A stretch of DNA of 64,000 nt from Rhodococcus opacus B4 (GCF_000010805.1 NC_012522.1:930001-994000); one strand, 5' to 3'. Shown: positions 37,750 through 46,101, numbered from the stretch's first letter. Numbers and translations are program-made. Notes: generated by a model from the letters alone, not told the origin.

Positions 37750-37787
37750 ATCGACAGCCCACGAGGGCCGCTACAGAGGAGGACGCG

Positions 37788-39221
37788 ATGACAATCCTGG
37801 CACCCGCGACGAAGTCCGATGCATCGATCGATCCGCGCGATCCCCTTGCGCGCCTGGAGAAGCTGTTCGACGCCGGGACGGTCGTCCCGCTCCATCCGCG
37901 TGACAAATCCGGCGTGCTGGCCGCGTCCGGCAACATCGACGGTGTCCGCACCATCGCCTATTGCTCCGATGCCACCGTCATGGGCGGTGCCATGGGCGTC
38001 GAGGGCTGCAAGCACATCGTGACGGCGATCGATACCGCCCTCGAGGAAGATGCCCCCATCGTCGGGCTCTGGCACTCGGGTGGCGCGCGTCTCGCCGAGG
38101 GCGTCGAGGCCCTGCACGCCGTCGGACTGGTCTTCGAGGCCATGGTCCGCGCGTCCGGCCGCGTCCCCCAGATTTCCGTCGTCCTCGGCTTCGCGGCCGG
38201 TGGTGCGGCATACGGTCCCGCGTTGACCGACGTCGTCATCATGGCGCCCGAGGCCCGCGTGTTCGTCACCGGACCCGACGTGGTCCGCAGCGTCACCGGC
38301 GAGCAGGTCGACATGATGTCGCTCGGCGGCCCCGACACGCACACGAAGAAGTCGGGTGTGGCGCACATCGCCGCCCACGACGAGGGTGACGCTCTGCACC
38401 GGGCGCGCCGCCTGGTGTCCATGTTCTGCGAGCAGGGCGAGTTCGATCAGGCCGCGGCCGCGCACGGCGATACCGATCTCCGCGCGCTCATGCCGGAGTC
38501 GGCGAAGCGCGCCTACGACGTCCGCCCGATCGTTCACGAACTTCTCGACAACGTCGAGGGTGAGTCGAGTTTCGAGGAACTGCAGGGCAATTACGCCCGC
38601 AGCATCGTCACCGGCCTCGGACGCCTCGGCGGCCGCACCGTCGGCGTCATCGCCAACAACCCGCTCCGCCTGGGTGGGTGCCTGAACTCTGAGAGCGCCG
38701 AGAAGTCGGCTCGCTTCGTCCGGCTGTGCAACGCGTTCGGCATCCCACTGGTCGTGGTCGTGGACGTCCCCGGATACCTCCCCGGGGTGAGCATGGAATG
38801 GGAAGGCGTCGTGCGCCGCGGAGCCAAGCTGCTCCACGCGTTCGCCGAGGCGACCGTGCCCCGGGTGACGGTCGTGACCCGCAAGATCTACGGCGGCGCC
38901 TACATCGCCATGAACTCCCGCGCTCTCGGCGCCACCGCCGTCTACGCGTGGCCCGACGCCGAGGTCGCAGTCATGGGCGCCAAGGCGGCCGTGGGCATCC
39001 TGCACAAGCGGGCCCTCGCCGCAGCACCCGAAGAAGAGCGGGAGGCCCTGCACGAGCGCCTGGCCGTCGAGCACGAGAGCATCGCCGGCGGCGTCGACCG
39101 CGCCGTCGCGATCGGTGTGGTGGACGAGGAGATCGACCCGGCCAAGACGCGCAGTGTCGTCACCGCAGCCCTCGCCGCCGCCCCCTCCACCCGCGGCGAC
39201 CACAAGAACATCCCGCTGTGA
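37788..39221 (+). CDS. accD6: Acyl-CoA carboxylase carboxyltransferase beta subunit AccD6
   Basis: A 477-residue carboxyltransferase that makes malonyl-CoA from acetyl-CoA together with a biotinylated alpha subunit encoded elsewhere. Typical stretches are DKSGVLAASGNIDGVRT, the first oxyanion loop WHSGGARLAEG, FAAGGAAYGPALTD, and the second oxyanion site KIYGGAYIAMNSR. The length matches Rv2247. ATG at 37788 has the RBS AGAGGAGG. It supplies malonyl units to FabD in the same operon. The hairpin upstream suggests separately tuned expression. Confidence 0.94.
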   Translation: MTILAPATKSDASIDPRDPLARLEKLFDAGTVVPLHPRDKSGVLAASGNIDGVRTIAYCSDATVMGGAMGVEGCKHIVTAIDTALEEDAPIVGLWHSGGARLAEGVEALHAVGLVFEAMVRASGRVPQISVVLGFAAGGAAYGPALTDVVIMAPEARVFVTGPDVVRSVTGEQVDMMSLGGPDTHTKKSGVAHIAAHDEGDALHRARRLVSMFCEQGEFDQAAAAHGDTDLRALMPESAKRAYDVRPIVHELLDNVEGESSFEELQGNYARSIVTGLGRLGGRTVGVIANNPLRLGGCLNSESAEKSARFVRLCNAFGIPLVVVVDVPGYLPGVSMEWEGVVRRGAKLLHAFAEATVPRVTVVTRKIYGGAYIAMNSRALGATAVYAWPDAEVAVMGAKAAVGILHKRALAAAPEEEREALHERLAVEHESIAGGVDRAVAIGVVDEEIDPAKTRSVVTAALAAAPSTRGDHKNIPL

Positions 39222-39240
39222 TCTGAGCGCTGATCGAGAG

Positions 39241-39270
39241 AAGGCCCCCACCGTCGACGGTGGGGGCCTT
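39241..39270. terminator. Terminator of the FAS-II operon
   Basis: A perfect 30-bp palindrome, AAGGCCCCCACCG...CGGTGGGGGCCTT, centred on TCGA. It continues with TTCG on the plus strand, giving four T in a row at the end of the stem. It is shared with the convergent DUF3145 gene. Confidence 0.85.
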
Positions 39271-39290
39271 TTCGCGTCCGTGAGCAGGTG

Positions 39291-39800
39291 TCAGCCGACG
39301 TCCCGGCGCAGCCAGGTGACCTCGGCACCTTCTCCGCCGCTGCGGAACGGCTCGAGCGCCTCGTCCCAAGCGGTTCCGAGGGCGTAGTCCAGTTCGGCGG
39401 CGATGTCACCACCCGCCTCCATCAGTGCCCGCAGACGCATCTCCCCCACGACGACATCGCCGTTCGCGCTGGTGGATCCGTGCCACAGACCCATGCCGGG
39501 CACGTGGCTGAACCGTTCGCCGTCCACGCCCTCGCTGGCGTCCTCGGTGACCTCGAAGCGCAGCATCGGCCAGGCGCGGAGCGCATTGACCAGCCGCGAG
39601 GCGGTGCCGACGGGCCCCACCCAGTTGGTGGTCGCGCGCAGGACGCCGTTGGAGGCCGGCTGCGAGGTCCATTTCAGGTTCGCTCGGCAGTCGAGGGTCG
39701 CGGTCAGCGCCCATTCGATATGGGGGCACAACGCAGCTGGCGACGAGTGGATGTAGACAACACCAGCCGTCACGTCCGCGAACTGATTCAATGCGCGCAC
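39291..39800 (-). CDS. DUF3145 family protein
   Basis: A 169-residue actinobacterial protein of unknown function. The family signature covers FADVTAGVVYIHSSPAALCP, HIEWALTATL, TNWVGPVGTASRLVNALRAW and ELDYALGTAWDEALEPFRSG. GTG at 39800 follows a strong RBS AGGAGG. The family is restricted to actinomycetes and the gene here faces the FAS-II operon. A link to the envelope would only be guilt by association. Confidence 0.9.
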   Translation of the reverse strand: MRALNQFADVTAGVVYIHSSPAALCPHIEWALTATLDCRANLKWTSQPASNGVLRATTNWVGPVGTASRLVNALRAWPMLRFEVTEDASEGVDGERFSHVPGMGLWHGSTSANGDVVVGEMRLRALMEAGGDIAAELDYALGTAWDEALEPFRSGGEGAEVTWLRRDVG

Positions 39801-39928
39801 TCGAGCCTCCTGCTTCGACGAGGGACGTCTTCCCCAACGGCCTCAGTCGGTGTGTGCAGCACGCTCGGTTGACCAGTGTGCCCTGTGATGCCTGTGTTGC
39901 GCCAGTGATTCGAGCAATCGGTGTGTCA

Positions 39929-40744
39929 TCACCTCTCGCGTTCCGAGAGAATACCGTCGCTCAGCCCGGTCCACACGGGCTTGGCCCAGTCGCCGAAGTC
40001 CCGGTCCGTCAACGCGACGCACGCCAGTCCCGCGGCCGGATCGACCCAGAGGAACGTGCCGGACTGTCCGAAGTGGCCGAACGTCTGCGGCGAGTTGCCC
40101 GTGCCCGTCCAGTGCGGGCTCTTGCCCGACCGGATCTCGAATCCCAGACCCCAGTCGTTGGGACGCTGTGAGCCGTATCCGGGCAGAATCCCGTCCAGTC
40201 CGGGGAATTGCACCGAAGTGGCATCCGCGAACGTCTGCGACGAAATGAGCGCCGGGCGGAACAGTTCGGCGGCGAAGCGGCCGAGATCTCCCGCCGACGC
40301 CCGCGCGCCGTGGCCGGCGGGCCCGACCAGAGCGGACGCGCTCATCGACAGCGGTGCGAACACGGATTCCGCCACGTAGTCGGCGAAGTCGATCGACGTC
40401 TCGGCGGTGAGGAAGTCGGCGAGCACCTCGTAGCCGGCACTCGAGTAGATCCGCTTGCGCCCCGGTGCCGTCTGCACCCGGTCTGTGTCGAAGGCGAGGC
40501 CCGACGCGTGCGCCAGGAGATGACGCACCGTCGAGCCTTCCGGGCCCGCGGGTTGATCGAGTTCGACGGCCCCCTCCTCGGTGGCCACCAGGACTGCGTA
40601 CGCGCAGAGCAGTTTGGTCACCGAGGCCAGCGGGAAGACGCGCTGCTGGTCGCCGTACTCGCCGATCACCCCGTCGTCTCGCGACAGGACCACTGCCGCA
40701 GCGTTGTCGACGGGCCATCGGGCGATCTGATCGAGACTCTGCAC
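39929..40744 (-). CDS. Serine hydrolase of beta-lactamase class C/DD-peptidase fold
   Basis: A 271-residue protein. The SxxK nucleophile is SVTK in FPLASVTKLLC (residues ~42-45), the Tyr of the YxN-like motif is in IYSSAGYEVL, and the third motif is HFGQSG near residues 225-230. No signal peptide is evident, so it is probably cytoplasmic and more likely an esterase or peptidase than a beta-lactamase. GTG at 40744 is the start. About 128 bp separate its end from the DUF3145 start on the same strand. Confidence 0.85.
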   Translation of the reverse strand: MQSLDQIARWPVDNAAAVVLSRDDGVIGEYGDQQRVFPLASVTKLLCAYAVLVATEEGAVELDQPAGPEGSTVRHLLAHASGLAFDTDRVQTAPGRKRIYSSAGYEVLADFLTAETSIDFADYVAESVFAPLSMSASALVGPAGHGARASAGDLGRFAAELFRPALISSQTFADATSVQFPGLDGILPGYGSQRPNDWGLGFEIRSGKSPHWTGTGNSPQTFGHFGQSGTFLWVDPAAGLACVALTDRDFGDWAKPVWTGLSDGILSERER

Positions 40745-40776
40745 CCGGTCAGACTACGAGAGCCACCCGTGGTCTG

Positions 40777-40837
40777 CTGCGGCGAGCCGCACAGACACGA
40801 CTGCGGCGAGCCGCACAGACACGACTGCGGCGAGCCG
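40777..40837. repeat. 24-bp direct tandem repeat, 2.5 copies
   Basis: Two identical 24-bp units (40777-40800 and 40801-40824: CTGCGGCGAGCCGCACAGAC followed by ACGA) and a third partial unit (40825-40837). Each contains the small dyad GCGGC-GA-GCCGC. The array lies between the serine hydrolase start and the alcohol dehydrogenase stop. Confidence 0.9.
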
Positions 40838-41965
40838 TCACCAGTCCGCTTCGGTGTACCGGATGACGCCGCGAATGTTCTTGCCGTCGAGCATGTCCTG
40901 ATACCCGTCGTTGACTCCTTCGAGGGTGTAGGTGCGGGTGATCATGTCGTCGAGGTTCAGCTGCCCGGACTTGTACATGGCCAGCAGGTTCGGGATCTCG
41001 ACCCGGGCGTTGCCGCCGCCGAAGATGGTGCCCTTGAGGTCCTTCTGCAGCATCGAGAAGAGGAACAGGTTCAGCTTGACGTCCATGTCGGTCATCGCGC
41101 CCATGGCCGTGACGACGCACGTGCCGAACTTGCTGGTGAGCAGAAGGGCTTCCTCGACGTATTCGCCGTGCATCTCCCCGACCGTGATGATCGTCTTCTG
41201 CGCCATCAACCCGTTGGTGAGCGCGATGATCGGTTCGATCGCGGCGGCGGCGCTCTCGAACGCGTGGGTGGCCCCGAACTTCAACGCCTGTTCCCGCTTC
41301 CACGGCACCGGGTCGATCGCGAAGATCTGACGGGCCCCGGACGCCACCGCGCCCTGCAGCGCGCTCATGCCGACGCCGCCGACACCCATGATGACGACGG
41401 ATTCGCCCGGCTTCACCTCCGCCATCCGTGTCGCCGAACCCCACCCGGTGGGGACGCCGCAGCCGACGAGGGCGGCGACGTCGAAGGGAATGTCCTTGTC
41501 GATCTTCACGACCGAAGTCTCGTGCACGACCATGTAGGGCGAGAACGTCCCGAGCAGGCACATGGGGATGACGTTCTCGCCGCGCGCGTGGATGCGGAAC
41601 GTGCCGTCGCTGATCGCCAGCCCGCTCAGGAGCCCCATGCCGAGGTCGCAGAGATTCTGATGGCCCGCCGAGCACGCCGGACAGCGTCCGCAGGCGGGTA
41701 CGAAGGAGAGCACCACGTGGTCGCCGACTTCGAGGTCCTTCACCTCCGGCCCCAGCTTGGTGATGACACCGGACCCTTCGTGGCCGCCCATCACCGGGAA
41801 GGACGCCATTGGCATCGACCCGGTGACGATGTGGTGGTCGGAGTGGCACATTCCGGCGGCTTCCATGCGAATCTGCACCTCGCCCGCGACCGGATCGCCG
41901 ATCTCGATCTCCTCGACCGACCACGGCTCGTTCAGGCCCCACAGGATCGCACCCTTGGTCTTCAT
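40838..41965 (-). CDS. NDMA-dependent zinc alcohol dehydrogenase
   Basis: A 375-residue medium-chain dehydrogenase. The catalytic zinc site is in GMCHSDHH and GGHEGSG, the structural zinc in CGRCPACSAGHQNLC, and the Rossmann motif is MGVGGVGMSALQG. The N-terminus MKTKGAILWGLNEPWSVEEI and the overall form match NDMA-dependent alcohol dehydrogenases, in which NAD is tightly bound and re-oxidised in situ, in vivo probably by mycofactocin. ATG at 41965 has the RBS GGGAG. Its physiological alcohol is not evident. The gene stands alone, with 110 bp free upstream. Confidence 0.88.
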   Translation of the reverse strand: MKTKGAILWGLNEPWSVEEIEIGDPVAGEVQIRMEAAGMCHSDHHIVTGSMPMASFPVMGGHEGSGVITKLGPEVKDLEVGDHVVLSFVPACGRCPACSAGHQNLCDLGMGLLSGLAISDGTFRIHARGENVIPMCLLGTFSPYMVVHETSVVKIDKDIPFDVAALVGCGVPTGWGSATRMAEVKPGESVVIMGVGGVGMSALQGAVASGARQIFAIDPVPWKREQALKFGATHAFESAAAAIEPIIALTNGLMAQKTIITVGEMHGEYVEEALLLTSKFGTCVVTAMGAMTDMDVKLNLFLFSMLQKDLKGTIFGGGNARVEIPNLLAMYKSGQLNLDDMITRTYTLEGVNDGYQDMLDGKNIRGVIRYTEADW

Positions 41966-42075
41966 GTGACTCCCAACCCTTCATTCATGTCTGCGCATCT
42001 GCTGATGTGACGATAGACACAAACCGACCGAATTGGAACACGTTCTACCGAATCGGGTCCGGGAATCCGAAACTG

Positions 42076-42594
42076 TTACCCCGCCACGTCGCGCAGGTGG
42101 TGGATCGGATCGTGGACGAAGTACGTGGCGAGCGTTTCCACCGTGAACGAGGCCCCGTCGCTGCGGCGCCCGGTCCGCGACCGGAGCTCCGGCGCGACGG
42201 CCTCGAAGTTTTCGGCTACCGCGGCGCCGGCCGCCCGCAGTTCGGCGTCGACGACGGCCGGATCCTGCTCGTTGTAGCGCGCGGATTCGGCCGTCTCGTC
42301 CTGATCCCAGTTCGGGAACAGTGGATCCGTCTCGTCCAGCATGAGACGCAGCCGGACGTCGAAGATCCGGAACACGTCGCGCACGTGCGCCGCGTATTCG
42401 AGCGCCGACCACGTCTGCTCGTCCGGCCGGACCGTCACGTCGGGGCGGGCGAGGACCGGCGACCAGGCGTCGGCGTTCGCCCGCACCAGAGACGGGATGT
42501 CCTCGTACCGGGTTGCGGCCGAGTCGAACCCGCACTCGGGGCAGGCCCGGTCGAGGACCCAGGTCCAGTTCTTCGTGTCGGGAGTGATCGCCAT
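42076..42594 (-). CDS. DinB-like metal-binding four-helix protein
   Basis: A 172-residue member of the DinB/YfiT superfamily. A short N-terminal part, WVLDRACPECGFD, is common in actinobacterial members. The candidate metal histidines are in LEYAAHVRDVFRIFD and TYFVHDPIHHLRDV, near residues ~70 and ~160-166. These proteins act as thiol-dependent (mycothiol or bacillithiol) transferases or hydrolases. The start ATG at 42594 is fixed by a -10 TACGAT 7 nt upstream. Confidence 0.82.
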   Translation of the reverse strand: MAITPDTKNWTWVLDRACPECGFDSAATRYEDIPSLVRANADAWSPVLARPDVTVRPDEQTWSALEYAAHVRDVFRIFDVRLRLMLDETDPLFPNWDQDETAESARYNEQDPAVVDAELRAAGAAVAENFEAVAPELRSRTGRRSDGASFTVETLATYFVHDPIHHLRDVAG

Positions 42595-42601
42595 GCCGGT
42601 C

Positions 42602-42607
42602 ATCGTA
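42602..42607 (-). promoter_or_regulatory. -10 element TACGAT for the DinB-like gene (leaderless)
   Basis: TACGAT on the minus strand ends 7 nt before the ATG at 42594, with no RBS. It overlaps an alternative upstream ATG at 42603, which is therefore unlikely to be used. Confidence 0.5.
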
Positions 42608-42631
42608 GAGCGCCGCGCGGATGCCGCTCGT

Positions 42632-43114
42632 TCAGAGTTTGTAACCGATCGTCCGCAGCAGCGCCTTGCGCTCGGCGACGTCGTCGCTCGTCTCCACGCC
42701 GGCGGGGGAACCTCCGTCGATCACGCCGGCGATCCCCCGACCGAGATCGGTCTCGGCCACGATGATCTCGACGGGGTTGGCGGTGGCGCAGAAGATGCCG
42801 CACACCTCCGGCACCTGCTTCAGCGTGTTCAGGACGTTCACCGGGTAGCCGTCCTCCACGAACACGAAGAACGAGTGGCCCGCACCGACCGCGACCGCGT
42901 TGCGTGTGGCCAACTCGACGAGCCGATCGTCGTTGCCGGAGCGCCGAACGAGGCGAGGCCCCGACGCTTCACAGAACGCCACCCCGAACCGCAGGTGCGG
43001 ACTCACTCCGGCCAGCGCCTCGTGGATGTCCTCGACCGTCTTGATGAAGTGAGACTGCCCGATGATCACGTTCATGTCTTCGGGCTTGTCTACCGCCACG
43101 ATCCGCAGTTCCAC
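42632..43114 (-). CDS. Adenosine-specific kinase family protein (COG1839)
   Basis: A 160-residue protein of the DUF355/adenosine-specific kinase family: VAVDKPEDMNVIIGQSHFIK, SPHLRFGVAFCEASGPRLVR, GHSFFVFVEDGYPVNVLN and FCATANPVEIIVAE. The family was described mainly from archaea and thermophiles, where a crystal structure bound nucleotide. In bacteria it is scattered. GTG at 43114 has the RBS GAGGAGG. A role in nucleoside salvage is inference. The neighbours give no pathway. Confidence 0.85.
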   Translation of the reverse strand: MELRIVAVDKPEDMNVIIGQSHFIKTVEDIHEALAGVSPHLRFGVAFCEASGPRLVRRSGNDDRLVELATRNAVAVGAGHSFFVFVEDGYPVNVLNTLKQVPEVCGIFCATANPVEIIVAETDLGRGIAGVIDGGSPAGVETSDDVAERKALLRTIGYKL

Positions 43115-43193
43115 GATGGCCTCCTCGGGTGCCTCTCAGTCTGCCCCGCTCCGACACGGAGAACAACGGACGCGGCGTGTGCCGGGCCCCCGA

Positions 43194-43808
43194 TCAGGCG
43201 CCGAGGTGGGCGGCGAACGTGGACCGGCCGGGGCCGGCGAGGTCGCCGAGCGCGTCGCGGCGCCCGGCCATCGCCATCAGCAGCGCTTCCCCGCTCCCAC
43301 GTACCTGCGGGCCCCGGCCGTGGGACCAGTCGAGATCCGTGGCCACCAGCCGCACCCCGCGGGCGCGCCAGGCACCGCGGATCAGCGGGGCGAAACGGGC
43401 GAAATCCAGCGCCGCGCGCAGCCGATCCTGCGGGATCGTCCGGGGAATCGCGAGGGGCCGCCGGATGTCCTGCTGGTGGATCATGCCGTCGACGAGGCCG
43501 ATCATCCCACCGAAACCGGCTGGCAGACCGCTGGGTTCGGCATGCAGGCGCATCGAGTCCACCAACTCGTCGGTGGTGCGGTCCGCGAGATCGGCGACTC
43601 CGAGCGCGTTCGCCCGATCCTGCAGGAACCAGCCCTTCCCGAACCGGAGGAGCAGACCGCGCAGATCGAGTTCGTCGTAGCTGATCACGTGCGCCGCCAC
43701 GTCCCGCACTCGCCACCGCTCACACAGACTCGGGGACTCCCACTGCTGCGGTGACAGGCCTGCGAGCAACTCCGCGAATTCTTCCCGTTCCGCGCGCGCC
43801 AACGTCAT
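43194..43808 (-). CDS. Maleylpyruvate-isomerase-type mycothiol-dependent family protein (TIGR03083)
   Basis: A 204-residue DinB-fold protein. The N-terminal LARAEREEFAELLAGLSPQQW, SLCERWRVRDVAAHV (metal-binding His) and MIHQQDIRRPL (further His) mark the actinobacterial mycothiol-dependent branch. Substrate unknown. ATG at 43808 is preferred because it aligns with family starts; GTG at 43817 is possible. It stands next to tRNA-CAU and is the second DinB-fold gene within 1.3 kb. Confidence 0.83.
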   Translation of the reverse strand: MTLARAEREEFAELLAGLSPQQWESPSLCERWRVRDVAAHVISYDELDLRGLLLRFGKGWFLQDRANALGVADLADRTTDELVDSMRLHAEPSGLPAGFGGMIGLVDGMIHQQDIRRPLAIPRTIPQDRLRAALDFARFAPLIRGAWRARGVRLVATDLDWSHGRGPQVRGSGEALLMAMAGRRDALGDLAGPGRSTFAAHLGA

Positions 43809-43868
43809 GGTGTCCACACTGCCCGCATCCGGTCGGGTTTGGAAAGACCGGACCGACCGGCGGCAGGG

Positions 43869-43942
43869 TGGGGCGGGCGGGGCTCGAACCCGCGACCAAT
43901 GGATTATGAGTCCACGGCTCTAACCGACTGAGCTACCGCCCC
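43869..43942 (-). tRNA. tRNA with CAT anticodon (Ile2 or elongator Met)
   Basis: A 74-nt cloverleaf on the minus strand. Acceptor GGGGCGG/CCGCCCC with discriminator A, D arm TAGCTCAGTCGGTTAGAGC, anticodon arm GTGGA-CTCATAA-TCCAT, T arm CGGGTTCGAGCCCCG. The loop gives anticodon CAT. The variable-region string TTGGTCGC resembles tRNA-Ile2 (lysidine-modified), but elongator Met cannot be excluded from sequence alone. Confidence 0.85.
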
Positions 43943-44161
43943 ATCACCGCACTGCTCGCATCGCGGCCTGCCGATGTTACCGTGCGCCCGCCGCGGGCGC
44001 GTAGCCGGGACGAAGCGCGTCCCGACAGCGCTTTTCGTCGTCGACGAGTCGATTCGACGTCCTGTGACCGGCACCGGGCTCGCAGGCCTGTGTGCGAAGA
44101 CACGTCCCGGGGTACGCGGGAGTCACCGTCAATGCAGAGGATCACGGGAAGGGAGTGGACG

Positions 44162-44392
44162 ATGAGCGTCGAACATCCAGGACCGGAACCGGACGATGCA
44201 CCAGCGCTCGACGTGGGTGGGGGCGTTCAGCCGGGCGACACGCCACCGGACGCCGGCCAGACGTCGGGGCTGTCGCACCCGCAGCCGATGCCGGGCCGGA
44301 CGGTGCCGATCCTCGCCTTCGTCCTGATCGGACTACTCATCCTGGGCATCGCGGCGTTCTTCGTCGCTCGCGTGTTCGCGTTGTTCGACTGA
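44162..44392 (+). CDS. Small single-helix membrane protein (DUF6480-like)
   Basis: A 76-residue protein. The polar N-terminus has GPEPDDAPALDVGGGVQPGD followed by TPPDAG, and a single transmembrane helix at residues ~52-72 (VPILAFVLIGLLILGIAAFF) ends the chain. The Pro/Gly-rich pattern resembles DUF6480 proteins of actinomycetes. ATG at 44162 has the RBS GGAAGGGAG. Its final 60 bp overlap the 3' end of the AI-2E family exporter gene on the opposite strand. The 219 bp before it hold no other gene. Confidence 0.65.
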   Translation: MSVEHPGPEPDDAPALDVGGGVQPGDTPPDAGQTSGLSHPQPMPGRTVPILAFVLIGLLILGIAAFFVARVFALFD

Positions 44393-45502
44393 GGCGACCG
44401 TCGCCGGTTGGTCGGCGACGAGTTCGTAGCGTCGCCCGTACGTCTCGACGAGGGCCTCGATTACCGCGACCACCGGAACCGACACCAGCGCACCGACCGG
44501 ACCGAACAGCGACGCGCCCACGATCACCGATCCGAACGCGACTGCGGGATGGATCGAGACCGTCGCGGACGTGATGCGCGGGTGCAGCACGTAGTTCTCG
44601 ATCTGCTGGTAGACGGTCCCGAACACGATCACCCACACGCCGTCCATGGGCTGGGACGCCGCGGCGATGATCGCGGGGAGGGCAATCGCGAGGTAGGTGC
44701 CCAGCGTGGGGACGAACTGCGAGACGATGCCGGTCCACAGTGCCAGCGGCAACCAGTAGGGCACGCCGATCACCACGAGGAAGACGCCGGTGGCGACCGA
44801 GCTGATGGCGGCAAGGATGAGCCGCGACACGACGTAACCGCCTGCCTTCTCCACCGAGATCTCCCACACCACCGAGATGACCCGCTGCTGCCGCGCCGGA
44901 AACCAGCTCGAGATGGTGCGGCGGAGAGCCGGTCCCTGCGCGGACATGTAGAACACGAACAGCAGCAGCGTCAGCATCTGGAAGACGACGCCGAGCAACG
45001 ACGACAACACGCCCAGGACCCCCGGCGTGAAGCGCTCGGCGAGGTCCCGCACGGTCTCGGGGGTGAGGTGGATCAGGTCCTCGCCGGTCGCGAAGTCGGT
45101 GTCGAAGACACGATTGGACCAGTCGGTCACGGAGGACAGCGCGCCCGGCAGGGCCTTGAGGAGCTGGGCGAGCTGCTGGGCGAGCAGGGTACCGAAGAGC
45201 GCCAGGAATCCGATGGCGAAGACGAACAGTGCCAGCAGCACGAGTCCGGTGGCGAGGCCTCGCCGCAGTCCCCGGCGTTCGAGCCAGTCGACGACCGGTT
45301 CGATGGTGATGCTGAACAGCCACGCGAGAAACAGCAGCCCCAGGAATCCGCGCAGGTTGACGAACAGCCACCCCGACAACTGGTAGGCGGCGACCGCCAG
45401 CAGGACGTAGAGGATCGAGGGCAGCAACCACCGCGGGGCATCGCCGGCGCCGAAACGCCGGACCGACCCGGTCCGCCCGGTTTCGCCGCCGTCCTCGCTC
45501 AT
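44333..45502 (-). CDS. AI-2E family transporter
   Basis: A 389-residue membrane protein with about eight hydrophobic segments. The family core reads LFLAWLFSITIEPVVDWLER, WFPARQQRVI, GVPYWLPLALWTGIVSQFVP and VYQQIENYVLHPRI. Members export autoinducer-2 or act as Na/H antiporters. Nothing here indicates AI-2 production, so a general exporter is safest. ATG at 45502 is chosen because upstream codons run into the tRNA. The charged C-terminal tail lies in the antisense overlap. Confidence 0.85.
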   Translation of the reverse strand: MSEDGGETGRTGSVRRFGAGDAPRWLLPSILYVLLAVAAYQLSGWLFVNLRGFLGLLFLAWLFSITIEPVVDWLERRGLRRGLATGLVLLALFVFAIGFLALFGTLLAQQLAQLLKALPGALSSVTDWSNRVFDTDFATGEDLIHLTPETVRDLAERFTPGVLGVLSSLLGVVFQMLTLLLFVFYMSAQGPALRRTISSWFPARQQRVISVVWEISVEKAGGYVVSRLILAAISSVATGVFLVVIGVPYWLPLALWTGIVSQFVPTLGTYLAIALPAIIAAASQPMDGVWVIVFGTVYQQIENYVLHPRITSATVSIHPAVAFGSVIVGASLFGPVGALVSVPVVAVIEALVETYGRRYELVADQPATVASVEQREHASDEERRDAQDE

Positions 45503-45591
45503 CGCACACCCCGCGGTCGCTTGCTGCCGATACAGCGGGAATGTACTCGTCCGGACAGGCGCACCGATCCGAATTGGCCGGGGACAACAGA

Positions 45592-45622
45592 AAACCCCGC
45601 CCGGATGAATCGGGCGGGGTTT
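45592..45622 (-). terminator. Terminator of tRNA-Asn
   Basis: AAACCCCGCCCG (45592-45603) pairs perfectly with CGGGCGGGGTTT (45611-45622). On the minus strand the stem runs into TTTTCTGTT, a classic intrinsic terminator 6 nt after the tRNA 3' end. Confidence 0.85.
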
Positions 45623-45627
45623 CGATG

Positions 45628-45700
45628 CTCCCCCGGCTGGACTCGAACCAGCAACCGTCCGATTAACAGTCGGAAGCTCTGCCAATTGAGCTACAGGGGA
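45628..45700 (-). tRNA. tRNA-Asn (anticodon GTT)
   Basis: A 73-nt cloverleaf on the minus strand. Acceptor TCCCCTG/CGGGGGA with discriminator G, D arm TAGCTCAATTGGCAGAGC, anticodon loop CTGTTAA, T arm CTGGTTCGAGTCCAG. CCA is not encoded. It lies just upstream of the Rv2342/dnaG-like block, as asnT does in M. tuberculosis. Confidence 0.96.
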
Positions 45701-45837
45701 TTATTCTGCTGTGCTTCGCCGTTCCCGGCGATGCGAGAGAAACTGTAGCGCATAGCCCCACCCCAGTACCAAATCGCCAGCCTGTCGATGCATCAGGCAG
45801 GATGGGGAAGGTCGTTGTGCGTCGGGAGGAAGCGGGA

Positions 45838-46086
45838 ATGATGCGGTTGTTGATCGGTATCGCTGCTGGGTACGTGCTGGGTACGCGAGCAGGACGTGCG
45901 CGCTACGAACAGATCAGCCGGGCCACCAAGGCCGTGGCCACCAGTCCGGCCACCAAGAAGGTGTTGCAGATGTCACGGCAAAAGCTGTCCGACTCGCTGA
46001 ACACCCAGCCGAAGCTCGAACCCATGAAACCGCTCGACGAGGACACGACCATCCTGGTTCCGCAGGATCAGCTCAAGAAGAACTAA
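45838..46086 (+). CDS. Small YtxH-like membrane-associated protein (Rv2342-like)
   Basis: An 82-residue protein. A short hydrophobic N-terminus with the glycine motif RLLIGIAAGYVLGTRAGRAR is followed by a basic amphipathic helix (YEQISRATKAVATSPATKKV). This is the pattern of YtxH-like general-stress proteins. ATG-ATG at 45838/45841 follows RBS GGAGGAAG. The position beside dnaG is conserved in mycobacteria. Function unknown. Confidence 0.75.
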   Translation: MMRLLIGIAAGYVLGTRAGRARYEQISRATKAVATSPATKKVLQMSRQKLSDSLNTQPKLEPMKPLDEDTTILVPQDQLKKN

Positions 46087-46101
46087 CCCACGACGGCCGG
46101 G

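Noticed and set aside
40777..40837. Possible CRISPR-like array
   Set aside because: The units are contiguous with no spacers, only 2.5 copies exist, and there are no cas genes.
40208..42010. 600-codon plus-strand frame over the alcohol dehydrogenase
   Set aside because: It is the complement of two recognised enzymes. Its only odd feature, a repeated HDCGEPHR, is the 24-bp DNA repeat read through.
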